A stretch of DNA of 64,000 bases from Legionella norrlandica. GTDB lineage: Bacteria; Pseudomonadota; Gammaproteobacteria; Legionellales; Legionellaceae. Below are positions 1-8,836 of this stretch, one piece after another (position 1 is the first letter of the stretch; every line of letters begins with the position of its first letter). The stretch is from positions 33,876-97,875 of the forward strand of contig NZ_JNCF01000005.1 in the NCBI RefSeq assembly GCF_000770585.1, in the 5' to 3' direction. The notes beneath the pieces are model-generated. The model ran no database searches. It was not told the origin of the DNA and saw only the letters and a program-made list of their open reading frames with translations. The position numbers and the translations under genes were made by a program.

Positions 1-2
1 TT

Positions 3-347
3 AGCGCGTGTCATCACGAAAACCCGTTAAAAACACAACCTGCCAAGGCCAGTGTTACGTTTTTGATTAACGCCTCGGCCAATGCTGAAAAGCGATTGGA
101 GTTTGCTATTCACAAGGATGCTTATGGCTTTGCCTATCTGGAATGTATGGAAGGCAAGCAAAGTCCAGAAATCCATTGTGATGCGCTGTATCAAGGCATG
201 ATTACTTTTGCCAAAGAGGGGCATTATGTGGGCTTCCAAAGGATAACGCAGGCTGATTTAACCGAGCAAAAAGTGTTTGAATCACTGGCTGATGAATATG
301 CCGAAACAGCAGCCACCAGCTTTCCTCATTTTGTTTCGGGAAGTTAA
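3..347 (+). CDS. VirB-cluster lipoprotein, 5' end outside window
   Basis: The reading frame is open from base 3, so the gene starts upstream. The first residues read S-A-C-H-H, and the codon before them is ?TT, which fits a lipobox (L-S-A-C) and hence a small outer-membrane lipoprotein. About 111 residues follow the putative lipidated Cys. The stop lies 3 bases before the start of virB6. In lvh-type clusters this place is taken by a VirB7-like or LvrD-type small protein; I cannot tell which. The lipobox is an inference because the start of the signal peptide is missing. Confidence 0.6.
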   Translation, partial: SACHHENPLKTQPAKASVTFLINASANAEKRLEFAIHKDAYGFAYLECMEGKQSPEIHCDALYQGMITFAKEGHYVGFQRITQADLTEQKVFESLADEYAETAATSFPHFVSGS

Positions 348-350
348 ATC

Positions 351-1391
351 ATGAATACACTACAGTTTGACAATTTCATCATACAGCTTGCAGGTGAAGT
401 CGATAAGCTTACCAATCATTTTGTTTTTGATGGCTATACGGCTCTTGCAACACTGCTTAAAGCCCCTTTGGGAGCAATGATTATTCTTTACATCATTTTG
501 AAAGGCTATGGAATTGCTTTGGGTGTTATCGAACGACCTCAGCATGAATTGTTTCGATTCAGTATGCGGGCGGGACTTATTTACATGATGGCCATGAATT
601 GGGATCTGTTTTCATCCTACATGCGCGATCTGTTTGTATCGGGTAGTGAGTCCATTGCCACCCGATTAATGCAGGCGGTTCACAAATACCCATCAGGCGG
701 TTCAATCAATCAGGGGTTACAAAACGTATTGAATGAAATTCTCAATCTGGGTTCGGACTTATTTGATGCGGGATCGCTCAGAAAACTCACGCCCTATTTT
801 GCGGGCATGATGGTGTTTTTATCGGGAAGCGTCACGATAGGTCTTGCCTTTATTGAAATCGTCATCGCCAAGTTGATGTTGGCTGTGACCTTGTGCACGG
901 CGCCCTTGTTCATTCTGTTTACGCTTTTTGACCAAACCAAATCCTTTTTTGACCGATGGCTTGGGGTGCTGGCCGGATTTGCCTTTGTGCTTATTTTTGT
1001 GTCCAGCGTGGTGGGGCTTTGCATTCACTTATTGCATTGGGTGACTTATGCCTTTTTAGGCAATACGGATGAACTAACTGCAGCCATTTGGGTACCAATT
1101 TTTATCGTGGCCTGTTTATGTGTCATGGGCATCACACAAGTTGTTGCTATTGGAAAAAGTATTGGTGGTTCGGTGTGCACTTCGGCTGGCTCTGCCATGG
1201 TGGGAGGCTTTATTGGCGGAGGCTTAGGGGCATGGGGATTTTCCAAGTCCTCCGTTCAAAAGCCAATAAATACTCTGCGCCAAGGATTAGGCAACGCATC
1301 GCGCCTGATGGAAAAGGGCAAACAACTGGGGGAAGCCAGCCACCATGTATTCAAGCAACTGCATAAAAACCTGCGAAAAGGAGCATCATGA
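351..1391 (+). CDS. lvhB6: VirB6-family T4SS inner-membrane protein (LvhB6-like)
   Basis: 346 aa polytopic protein with hydrophobic segments at about residues 30-50, 75-90, 145-215 and 240-275 and a Gly-rich tail segment after the last one. This matches the TrbL/VirB6 layout. VirB6 proteins form the inner-membrane channel part of conjugative type IV machines. The ATG lies 3 bases after the preceding stop, and the gene overlaps virB8 by 4 bases (ATGA), so translation is coupled. The symbol is given by family and by position within the virB6-B8-B9-B10-B11-D4-lvrE order. Confidence 0.85.
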   Translation: MNTLQFDNFIIQLAGEVDKLTNHFVFDGYTALATLLKAPLGAMIILYIILKGYGIALGVIERPQHELFRFSMRAGLIYMMAMNWDLFSSYMRDLFVSGSESIATRLMQAVHKYPSGGSINQGLQNVLNEILNLGSDLFDAGSLRKLTPYFAGMMVFLSGSVTIGLAFIEIVIAKLMLAVTLCTAPLFILFTLFDQTKSFFDRWLGVLAGFAFVLIFVSSVVGLCIHLLHWVTYAFLGNTDELTAAIWVPIFIVACLCVMGITQVVAIGKSIGGSVCTSAGSAMVGGFIGGGLGAWGFSKSSVQKPINTLRQGLGNASRLMEKGKQLGEASHHVFKQLHKNLRKGAS

Positions 1392-2104
1392 GTAAAACCA
1401 ATTTGAACGATTACTTTAAGCGCGCGCGAAGTTGGGCAGACGACCAGTTTGGCCGAATCGAACAATCCAGAAACCGCTACCAAGCCGCATTTTTCTCAGC
1501 CATGGGCTTGAATGTTGTAGCTCTCATCGTAATAGGTATGCTCGCGCATTATCAAACCGTAGTGCCGATGCTGGTTCATCATTACGACAATGGGGTGATC
1601 ACTGTTGAACCGATAGAGAATAAAGTCACTCCAATCAATCGCGCACAGGTTGAAAGTGACATCGCTCGTTACATTCAATACCGTGAGTCCTATGATGCCT
1701 CAAGCTATCGCGCTCAATTTGAAATGGTGCACCTGTTATCCAATAGCACAGTTGTCAAAGAATATTTGCAGGAGCAAGATGCTGCAAATACTGCCTCACC
1801 CATTCATGCCTTGGGGAATCATATCAAGCGAGAGGTTCGCATTTACAGCATTAACTTCCTTGATTCCGTCTTGGCGAATGAAAAAGACCTTCATAAAGAC
1901 CACCACGCATTGGCAGAAGTGGTATTCAGTTTGATTGATACCGACAAAACCAGCGGAAAAACCACCTCTACGCATTACAACGCCATGATTTCATGGCGAT
2001 ACACCAATCCCCCGGATTCCCCTGAAACCCGCTGGAAAAACTGGGATGGATTTGAAGTCACGCGCTACTCAAGGCAAACCCGTTTAATGGAGGCTCAAGC
2101 ATGA
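1388..2104 (+). CDS. lvhB8: VirB8-family T4SS core protein (LvhB8-like)
   Basis: 238 aa, the usual VirB8 length. A short N-terminal cytoplasmic part is followed by one transmembrane helix at about residues 33-55 and a periplasmic domain. VirB8 is the periplasmic assembly factor that contacts VirB9 and VirB10. The start overlaps the virB6 stop by 4 bases, and the stop overlaps the virB9 start by 4 bases. The order B6-B8-B9-B10 supports the assignment more strongly than any single motif. Confidence 0.88.
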   Translation: MSKTNLNDYFKRARSWADDQFGRIEQSRNRYQAAFFSAMGLNVVALIVIGMLAHYQTVVPMLVHHYDNGVITVEPIENKVTPINRAQVESDIARYIQYRESYDASSYRAQFEMVHLLSNSTVVKEYLQEQDAANTASPIHALGNHIKREVRIYSINFLDSVLANEKDLHKDHHALAEVVFSLIDTDKTSGKTTSTHYNAMISWRYTNPPDSPETRWKNWDGFEVTRYSRQTRLMEAQA

Positions 2105-2853
2105 AAAAAATACTGTTGAGTGCGGCAGTCCTGCTCTTGTCATTAGGCACCTATGCCCAAAATAACCCAACGTCCTTACCAACCGACACCCGAATCAAGA
2201 AAGTGGTTTATCGGGAAAACGATGTGATTCCAGTGCACGGCATTCCCTTTACCACCACGCAAATTCAATTTGCGAAGCAAGAGCGGGTTCTTGATATTGA
2301 AGGCGGCGACACCACCGCATGGATGGTGACCTATCATCCACAACTGGAAAATATGATTTTTATAAAACCCACAATGTTTGATTCCAAAACTAATATGACG
2401 GTGATTACTAATCAACGCGCCTACTATTTTAGCCTGACCAGCGCTAAAAAACTGGAGCAGGAGCCAGGTAAAAAAGCCTATGCCTTGAAATTTGAATACC
2501 CCCAACCACAACCCGTTCACACAAAAAATACGACTCCCAATAAAACGGTGCATCCAAAAGTGGTCAACACCGCTTATCGGTTTAGTGGCAGCCCGCAGCT
2601 TGTCCCTCGCCATGTATTTGATGACGGGAAGTTCACCTATTTTGAGCTAAGTAGCCAGGGCAGCGTTCCAGCGATTTTTGCGGTGGATGATCAAAGCGGA
2701 AAGGAATCAACCGTTAATACAAGGCGCGAAGGGAAATACATTGTTGTACAGCGTTTAGCTCCGCAATTTACTTTAAGACAAGGTGGCCTTACCGCTTCTG
2801 TTTTTAATACACCGGAAATCAATCGCATCAGAGCCAACAGGAGGCCAAAATGA
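2101..2853 (+). CDS. lvhB9: VirB9-family outer-membrane core protein (LvhB9-like)
   Basis: 250 aa with a clear Sec signal peptide (K-K then a leucine-rich core, cleavage after about residue 19 at TYA-QNN). The mature protein has the two VirB9 parts: an N-terminal beta domain and a C-terminal domain from about residue 160 (YRFSGSPQLVP...), which packs on VirB7/VirB10 in the outer-membrane ring. Both ends overlap their neighbours by 4 bases. Confidence 0.9.
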   Translation: MKKILLSAAVLLLSLGTYAQNNPTSLPTDTRIKKVVYRENDVIPVHGIPFTTTQIQFAKQERVLDIEGGDTTAWMVTYHPQLENMIFIKPTMFDSKTNMTVITNQRAYYFSLTSAKKLEQEPGKKAYALKFEYPQPQPVHTKNTTPNKTVHPKVVNTAYRFSGSPQLVPRHVFDDGKFTYFELSSQGSVPAIFAVDDQSGKESTVNTRREGKYIVVQRLAPQFTLRQGGLTASVFNTPEINRIRANRRPK

Positions 2854-3941
2854 GTATGGATGATAAAAAGCGAGAGGATACTTTGGGCAATCGAACTCAG
2901 GTTGCCAAAAATCCAAAACACACAGCAATCAAAGACAAGTTATTGCTCGCAGGCGTTGTGGTGATTTGTATTGTCATCGCGATTGGTGGCTTGCTGCCTA
3001 AGCGAAAAGCAAACGCCATGAATGAACCCGATGAAAAACAAAGTTTAAGCATGGCCTTAAACCAAAATCTGGAGTTGATTGCAGCCCTTAAGGAGAAAAA
3101 TGCCAAAGCGCAGTCGGGTTATAAAGGCGGCGACCCAAGGCGTCCCCCCTTACTAAAAACCATGCAAACCCAAACGGTCAGCAAGGAAACTCTAGCCCGA
3201 ATGAATGCTCCTTCCACCTTTTTTAATTCAGGAAGTAACGAGGTGGTAAGTCAAGCAACAGGCGGCGAAGTTCAAGCCAGCAAAACCCTGACAGGCCGTG
3301 ATGGAAATTCCGAGTTTTTGAATCAGCAAAATGATATTACATCGGTTTCTGCAAAACGATTACCGCATCCGGCCATGACCGTACCTGCAGGAGAAATGAT
3401 TCCAGCAACGCTCGAAACCGCCATTAATTCGGAGTTGGCGGGTATGGTACGAGCAATTACAACACGGGATATCTTTGCCTTGGAAGGCAGTAAATTACTA
3501 ATCCCCAAAGGCTCCACGCTAGTCGGACAATTTAATACCGCAATTACCCAAGGCCAAAGCCGAATCTTTGTCGTATGGAATCGTTTGCAGATGACCAATG
3601 GCGTGATTGTGACCCTAAATAGTCCCAGCAGTGACCCAATAGGTCGTTCAGGACAAGCGGCTGATTACATTGACCGCCATTTCTTTGAGCGTTTCGGAAC
3701 CGGTGCGTTGTTGTCTGTTTTAGGTGCCTATACAGCAACCGGTGGCGTTAATGGTCAGGATGAGTATAACTCCAGGTCACAATACCGCATGAACATTGCG
3801 AGCAGTTTCCAGCAGGCAGCCAATCAAACGCTCCAGCAAGACATGCAAACACGCCCGACTTTGCAAATCAATCAGGGAGCTGCCATTAATGTCTTTGTAG
3901 CCCACGATCTTGATTTCTACCGTGTGGCTGGGAGGGCATAA
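2850..3941 (+). CDS. lvhB10: VirB10-family energy-sensing core protein (LvhB10-like)
   Basis: 363 aa. A short cytoplasmic tail is followed by a single transmembrane helix at about residues 30-50, a low-complexity Gln/Lys-rich linker, and the conserved TrbI/VirB10 C-terminal domain (about residues 170-360: VPAGEMIPATLE, then SSDPIGRSGQAADYIDRH). VirB10 spans both membranes and links ATP use to opening of the outer-membrane pore. The stop lies 1 base before the virB11 ATG. Confidence 0.92.
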   Translation: MSMDDKKREDTLGNRTQVAKNPKHTAIKDKLLLAGVVVICIVIAIGGLLPKRKANAMNEPDEKQSLSMALNQNLELIAALKEKNAKAQSGYKGGDPRRPPLLKTMQTQTVSKETLARMNAPSTFFNSGSNEVVSQATGGEVQASKTLTGRDGNSEFLNQQNDITSVSAKRLPHPAMTVPAGEMIPATLETAINSELAGMVRAITTRDIFALEGSKLLIPKGSTLVGQFNTAITQGQSRIFVVWNRLQMTNGVIVTLNSPSSDPIGRSGQAADYIDRHFFERFGTGALLSVLGAYTATGGVNGQDEYNSRSQYRMNIASSFQQAANQTLQQDMQTRPTLQINQGAAINVFVAHDLDFYRVAGRA

Positions 3942-3942
3942 G

Positions 3943-4947
3943 ATGGACGCCATCAAAGCCTGCTTCTCACCCGGTGCAACAGGGCTGCTCTCTCCCTTGC
4001 AGGATTTTCTGGAAGATGAGCACGTTTCTGAGATTTTAATCAATAAGCCCAAAGAGGTTTTTATCGAGCGACACGGGCAATTGACTCGTTTTGATATTCC
4101 GGTATTAACGTCTCAATACCTGCGGCGTTTGTTTTTACTCATAGCCAATGAAAACAAACAAACTGTATCGGAAGTCTCGCCCGTGCTTTCGGGCAATCTG
4201 GCCGATGGCTCAAGAGTACAACTGGTGATTCCTCCGGCTTCTCTTTATGAAACGCTCTCTATTAGAAAATTCACCTTAAAGCAGGTCAGCTTCGAAGAGT
4301 ACGATGCCATGAACTTTTTTTCATCCGCGCGAGGGGTTGGAGTTAAGGAGTATTCTGAGAGCCATAGCAAAACCGATGAATTGCTTGATTTATTCGATGC
4401 AAAAAACTGGCAGGGCTTTATAAGACAAGCCATTTTGCAGAAGAAAAACATCATCATATCGGGTGGAACCTCTTCGGGTAAGACAACCTTTCTCAACAGT
4501 TGTGTAGGGCAAATTCCCCTTCATGAACGCATCATCACCCTTGAAGATACTTATGAAATGGATCTACCTCACAGCAATACCGTTCGATTAAAAGCATTAA
4601 AGCAAGTTGGGGATCAAACGCAAAAAGTCACCATGCAGGATTTGGTTCAAGCCACCTTAAGACTGCGTCCAGACCGCATTATCATGGGTGAAATTCGCGG
4701 ACGAGAACTCTTTGATTTTGTATCAGCCTGTTCCACGGGACATAGTGGTGCACTGGCAACCATACATGCCAATAGCCCAAGAGTTGCTTTCATGCGCATG
4801 GCGCAACTCTATAAGCTTAATCAGGTTGCGGGCATGGATGAGGCTGATATTTACAAGGTATTACATGAAGTCATTGATGTTGTAGTGCAGTTGCAAAAAA
4901 CGAATAGCGGCAGACGTTTGGTGGAGGTGTATTATAAACAGGCGTAA
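3943..4947 (+). CDS. lvhB11: VirB11-family T4SS traffic ATPase (LvhB11-like)
   Basis: 334 aa hexameric secretion ATPase. Walker A is GGTSSGKTT, followed by an acidic Asp/Glu box (TLEDTYEMDLP), Walker B around RIIMGEIRGRE and the His box GHSGALATIHANSP. I start at the ATG at 3943, one base after virB10 and preceded by a GGGAGG ribosome site inside virB10, rather than at an upstream in-frame start at 3910. The protein powers substrate transfer at the cytoplasmic face. Confidence 0.93.
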   Translation: MDAIKACFSPGATGLLSPLQDFLEDEHVSEILINKPKEVFIERHGQLTRFDIPVLTSQYLRRLFLLIANENKQTVSEVSPVLSGNLADGSRVQLVIPPASLYETLSIRKFTLKQVSFEEYDAMNFFSSARGVGVKEYSESHSKTDELLDLFDAKNWQGFIRQAILQKKNIIISGGTSSGKTTFLNSCVGQIPLHERIITLEDTYEMDLPHSNTVRLKALKQVGDQTQKVTMQDLVQATLRLRPDRIIMGEIRGRELFDFVSACSTGHSGALATIHANSPRVAFMRMAQLYKLNQVAGMDEADIYKVLHEVIDVVVQLQKTNSGRRLVEVYYKQA

Positions 4948-4969
4948 TCCATGGGTTGTTGCCATTGTC

Positions 4970-6841
4970 TTGATATGTGGGCTTACCGTAACCTGCCAAA
5001 TGGCAGTGCTGTTAACTGGTATCGCTCAATGGGCAAGTCCGCTGGTGTTGGTTGATTTATTAACACGGGGATTTTATTGGGAAACAGCCATAGCAAGTGG
5101 TATCACTGCGCTTTTAATGAGTTGTGTGGTTGGCTTTTTGAAACAGGGATTTTACCGATACCTTTCGTTTTTAATCAGCAGCATTTTTCTGGGTGGAATG
5201 GCTGTTTTTCTGCTGGGATTTGAGCTTTATAGCTGGATTTTTTTAAGTTCTGTACAAAGCCTCTCAGGACTCATGGAGCTTGCCTTCCTTCGTTATCAAG
5301 AACCTGAGCTGTGGTATCTTTTCCTGACGGTCGAGGGGATCGTTTTTCTCCTGACATTCTTGGCTATTGCGCTTTACTTGTTTCATTGGTTTAAGCCCAA
5401 CAACAAGGCACTCGGTAACGCGCATTTTTCAAATGGTTTTGAAACTAAAAAGGCTGGATTTTTCGAGCGTCAGGAACAAAGCATCATTATTGGAAAAAAG
5501 TACGGTGCGCCTCTGTATTCAAACGGCTTTGAACACGCTCTGGTTTTTGCACCCACCGGAAGCGGTAAAACACGAAGTATCGGCATACCTAATCTTTTTA
5601 ACTACCCCTATTCGGTAGTGTGTAATGATGTAAAGCTCACGCTGTTTAAGACCACATCAGGCTATCGTGAACGTGTTTTGGGGCATCAATGCTTTTGCTG
5701 GGCACCAGCCGATGAGAACCGAATCACTCACTGTTACAATCCCTTATCTTTAATCTCTGAGGACAAAATTCAACGCCTGACCGACATCCAGCGCATAGCC
5801 CATATTTTAATTCCGGACAATAAAAAGTCCGACCCTATCTGGCAACAAGCCTCACGCAAATTATTTAAAGTGGCTGTGCTGTACCTGCTGGATACACCGG
5901 ACAGACCCACAACACTTGGTGAGATAAACCGCTTGGTCAAACAAGCTGGATTTGATGATTGGCTGGCCTCAGTTTTGGAAGAAACCGATCATCTAGACCC
6001 TGAGTTTTACCGCAATGGCTATTCCTATTTGAATAATCATGAAAAAACGAGAAGCTCGATTCTTGAAACGTTTTCAGGATACTTTGAGTTATTCGATGAT
6101 CCAACCATTGATGCAGCCACAGCGCGTTCTGATTTTGATTTACGCCAGTTAAGACGAGAAAAAATAACGATTTACATAGGCTTTACCGATGATGACATGG
6201 AAAGGCTCTCACCATTACTAACACTGTTTTGGCAGCAGCTTATTTCTGTCATGATTAAAAAAATCCCCGACCCAGTGGATGAACCCTATCCGCTGTTATG
6301 CCTGATTGATGAATTTTCGTCATTAGGCCGTATCGAAAGGCTAAGACGCTCACTAAAATTGCTGCGCGAATACCGTGTGCGTTGTGTGCTCATCATGCAA
6401 TACATTGCCCAAACCTATGAACAATATTCCCATGACGAAGCCAAAGCCTTTACCAACATTAAAACCAAAATAGCTTTTGCCACGGAGGACATCCACGATG
6501 CGGAGTATGTCAGTAAATTGCTGGGTACGCGCACCGTGAAAGTATCCGCAGGCTCCACCAGTACCCAAACCCAAGGTTATTCCGAGTCTAAAAGCTACAA
6601 CTATCAGGCCATCCCTTTATTAAGACCGGATGAAGTCATGCGTTTACCCGAAGATAAAACCCTGATTATGCGAACAGGTCATGCACCAGTAAAAGCAGAA
6701 CAAATGGTTTGGTATTTGGATACCACAATGAAGCATTTAGCCTGCGGCAGTACCGAAGTACCGCGCCAAAACGTTACGCATCATCCATTTGTCCATCAGG
6801 CATCGGATAAATCGCTGATGCCTGAAGCACTCGAACTATAA
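4970..6841 (+). CDS. lvhD4: VirD4-family T4SS coupling protein (LvhD4-like)
   Basis: About 623 aa. The N-terminal membrane part has several hydrophobic segments up to about residue 140. The cytoplasmic ATPase has Walker A APTGSGKTRS and Walker B LLCLIDEFSSLG, then the TraG/VirD4 signature region around MQYIAQTYEQY. It selects the relaxase-DNA complex and hands it to the channel. The start is uncertain: the TTG at 4970 sits inside a hydrophobic run that continues upstream (RRNPWVVAIVLICG), so the true start may lie within the end of virB11, for example ATT or ATA at 4931-4936. Confidence 0.92.
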   Translation: MICGLTVTCQMAVLLTGIAQWASPLVLVDLLTRGFYWETAIASGITALLMSCVVGFLKQGFYRYLSFLISSIFLGGMAVFLLGFELYSWIFLSSVQSLSGLMELAFLRYQEPELWYLFLTVEGIVFLLTFLAIALYLFHWFKPNNKALGNAHFSNGFETKKAGFFERQEQSIIIGKKYGAPLYSNGFEHALVFAPTGSGKTRSIGIPNLFNYPYSVVCNDVKLTLFKTTSGYRERVLGHQCFCWAPADENRITHCYNPLSLISEDKIQRLTDIQRIAHILIPDNKKSDPIWQQASRKLFKVAVLYLLDTPDRPTTLGEINRLVKQAGFDDWLASVLEETDHLDPEFYRNGYSYLNNHEKTRSSILETFSGYFELFDDPTIDAATARSDFDLRQLRREKITIYIGFTDDDMERLSPLLTLFWQQLISVMIKKIPDPVDEPYPLLCLIDEFSSLGRIERLRRSLKLLREYRVRCVLIMQYIAQTYEQYSHDEAKAFTNIKTKIAFATEDIHDAEYVSKLLGTRTVKVSAGSTSTQTQGYSESKSYNYQAIPLLRPDEVMRLPEDKTLIMRTGHAPVKAEQMVWYLDTTMKHLACGSTEVPRQNVTHHPFVHQASDKSLMPEALEL

Positions 6842-6939
6842 ACCACTACAGGAGGAAACAAAGCCAGTAATAAAATCACAAAGGATGCTCTTTAAAGAGA
6901 TTATGGATTCATACAGACTTAATTGAGGTAAGAATCAGA

Positions 6940-7737
6940 ATGAATCATCTTAAAATTATAGGTACAGCAGGGCTTTTCGTGATGTCATGTGCAGCTCAGG
7001 CAAATGACAAGGAACTTTGGGCTCATATTGAGGCGTTATACAGTAAAATTGGTACTTTGCAAACGCAAATTAACTCGATACCCCAAGGTGCACCCGGTCC
7101 AATGGGTCCAGCAGGACCAAAAGGGGAGCGAGGACCTGCCGGAACCTATACAGCAGGAGAAGGCATTTCGATCAGCAATGGTGAAATAAAAACGACTCTA
7201 ACCCACCACATTGGCGAAGAATATAACGGGGGCATTATCTTCTGGGTCGATAAAACAGGACAGCATGGATTAATTGCTTCCAAAACCGACCTCAATAACA
7301 ATGAAGGGATACAATGGCGAAACGGCGAAAGTGGCAATAAAGTAACCAATGCCCGCGCTGATGGGATTTATGCAGGCGAATCCAATACCAAACTCATCAT
7401 TGCCCAACAAACCATAGACAACCAATCAGGTACCTTTGCCGCACTTCTGGCTGCAAATTATCGCGTGCTAGGCGATGGCATAACGCCTTGCCCAAACCCA
7501 ACTACAGAATCACCCACTTGTTACGGGGGATGGTATTTGCCTTCAGCCTATGAATTGACCTTGCTTCACAATAATCTGCAACGTCAGGGCATTAGTACTT
7601 TTGCACCGGACTATTATTGGAGTTCGACTGAATCTGGAGTAGGTGAGGCATGGCTTCAGAATTTTTCGACTGGGGAGTTAACAGCTAGTGGCAAGGCCAA
7701 TACTTTGGGGCACGTCAGAGCGGTTAGTCGATTTTAA
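6940..7737 (+). CDS. lvrE: LvrE-like secreted protein with collagen-like and Lcl C-terminal domains
   Basis: 265 aa. A signal peptide (residues 1-21, cut after AQA) is followed by a short helical segment, then a short collagen-type Gly-X-Y tract (GAPGPMGPAGPKGERGPAG, about residues 50-68). The C-terminal Lcl/DUF1566 domain has the hallmark WYLPSAYEL and YYWSSTES motifs. It follows virD4 at 98 bases and lies in the position of lvrE. Lcl-type proteins are Legionella surface adhesins; a role as adhesin or pilus-associated protein for the T4SS is an inference. The symbol rests on position and remembered layout. Confidence 0.7.
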   Translation: MNHLKIIGTAGLFVMSCAAQANDKELWAHIEALYSKIGTLQTQINSIPQGAPGPMGPAGPKGERGPAGTYTAGEGISISNGEIKTTLTHHIGEEYNGGIIFWVDKTGQHGLIASKTDLNNNEGIQWRNGESGNKVTNARADGIYAGESNTKLIIAQQTIDNQSGTFAALLAANYRVLGDGITPCPNPTTESPTCYGGWYLPSAYELTLLHNNLQRQGISTFAPDYYWSSTESGVGEAWLQNFSTGELTASGKANTLGHVRAVSRF

Positions 7738-7747
7738 TGTCAAGCAA

Positions 7748-7775
7748 TAACTACTCATTTGCCTATGGGTAGTTA
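7748..7775. terminator. hairpin after the lvh operon
   Basis: Nine-pair stem TAACTACTC / GGGTAGTTA (one T-G pair) with a 10-base loop, 10 bases past the lvrE-like stop and between two convergent genes. There is no T run on the plus strand, so the terminator call is tentative. Confidence 0.4.
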
Positions 7776-7813
7776 AAGCACATACAACTTAAAACACAAG
7801 AGTCACATCTTAT

Positions 7814-8665
7814 TTAATCAATACTAATTCCTGAGCATTGGGCAAGTTCTTTAAATGCTTTTATTAAGTTTAATATTTCCTCTTTATTGGGTGTTATCTC
7901 TTTATGAATGAACCTCCACGGGTGATGGTAATCATTTCTGATACATGAGAGATATTCTTTAATTTGCTCTTTATGGGATTTTTCAAATTGATTGAACGGG
8001 CTTTGCGGAAGAGTCATAAGAATATCTAGCAAATCACCAATACATAGCTTATGGGGTTTTTTATTTTTATAGTTTTCATCATTTTTGACTCTAGTATCAA
8101 ATTCATAAATAAATGATATATATGATTTATACATAATCAAACAAACCGCAGCCTCAATGCCATGTGTCAAAAGCATATATGTAGATAATTCAAGGCCATT
8201 TTGATTCAATATTACAGTCAATTCATCTGCTATTTGATGTATTAGGCTTGTGCCTTTCTTAATTAGTTTTGATGATTCCTGAAGATGTACATTATATTTT
8301 TCAAATTTCGTATGGAATTCTTCAAAGTTGTTGTTAATCTCTTCGCTAATTTGTTGGAATCCTAGGCTCAAAAAAAGATCCCCTAATTTTTTATTAATTA
8401 TCTGATTGTATTGCTTATCCAACTCCAGCCATTTCTCTGGAGCATGATCAATATTAAATGACTCATCACTTTTAAGACCATATTCAATCTCAATTTGCCT
8501 CATTTTCTGTGAAATGGGATCAAGCTCATCGCTATACTCTCCATTTGCCCATTTAGCTTCATTTTTTATATTTACAAATGCACACAAGAACGTATAACTT
8601 TCTTTTGTAGGCCGCTCTTGGTAGTTCTTGGCAGCATTTTCTATTTGCTGATCAATAGAGTCCAT
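7814..8665 (-). CDS. hypothetical protein (283 aa), ICE cargo
   Basis: Not recognised. The protein is predicted soluble, rich in Asn/Glu/Lys and largely helical, with a hydrophobic patch near the middle (TYMLLTHGIEAAVCLIMY). It starts at the ATG at 8665 rather than the upstream TTG. It lies between the convergent T4SS operon and the relaxase gene, with base use more AT-rich than the T4SS genes, as for recently acquired cargo. Function unknown. Confidence 0.6.
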   Translation of the reverse strand: MDSIDQQIENAAKNYQERPTKESYTFLCAFVNIKNEAKWANGEYSDELDPISQKMRQIEIEYGLKSDESFNIDHAPEKWLELDKQYNQIINKKLGDLFLSLGFQQISEEINNNFEEFHTKFEKYNVHLQESSKLIKKGTSLIHQIADELTVILNQNGLELSTYMLLTHGIEAAVCLIMYKSYISFIYEFDTRVKNDENYKNKKPHKLCIGDLLDILMTLPQSPFNQFEKSHKEQIKEYLSCIRNDYHHPWRFIHKEITPNKEEILNLIKAFKELAQCSGISID

Positions 8666-8739
8666 ATAATTCAATATTAGGTAAATTTATTAAAGTATAT
8701 TCAACTTTTATCATTAGCACACTTTTGTTGAAAATGGGG

Positions 8740-8757
8740 GGTTACCTTAGGGTAACC
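8740..8757 (-). terminator. hairpin downstream of relaxase gene
   Basis: Perfect 7-bp stem GGTTACC / GGTAACC with loop TTAG, about 80 bases past the relaxase stop. On the minus strand it is followed by a C run and then ATTTTC, so it is a weak intrinsic terminator candidate. Confidence 0.4.
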
Positions 8758-8836
8758 TACTTCAATTCTAGGCTGTGCTATTCATTCTCCAAATTTTCTA
8801 CGCGGTCATAGGGTATATTTTCAGATTTTATTCATA

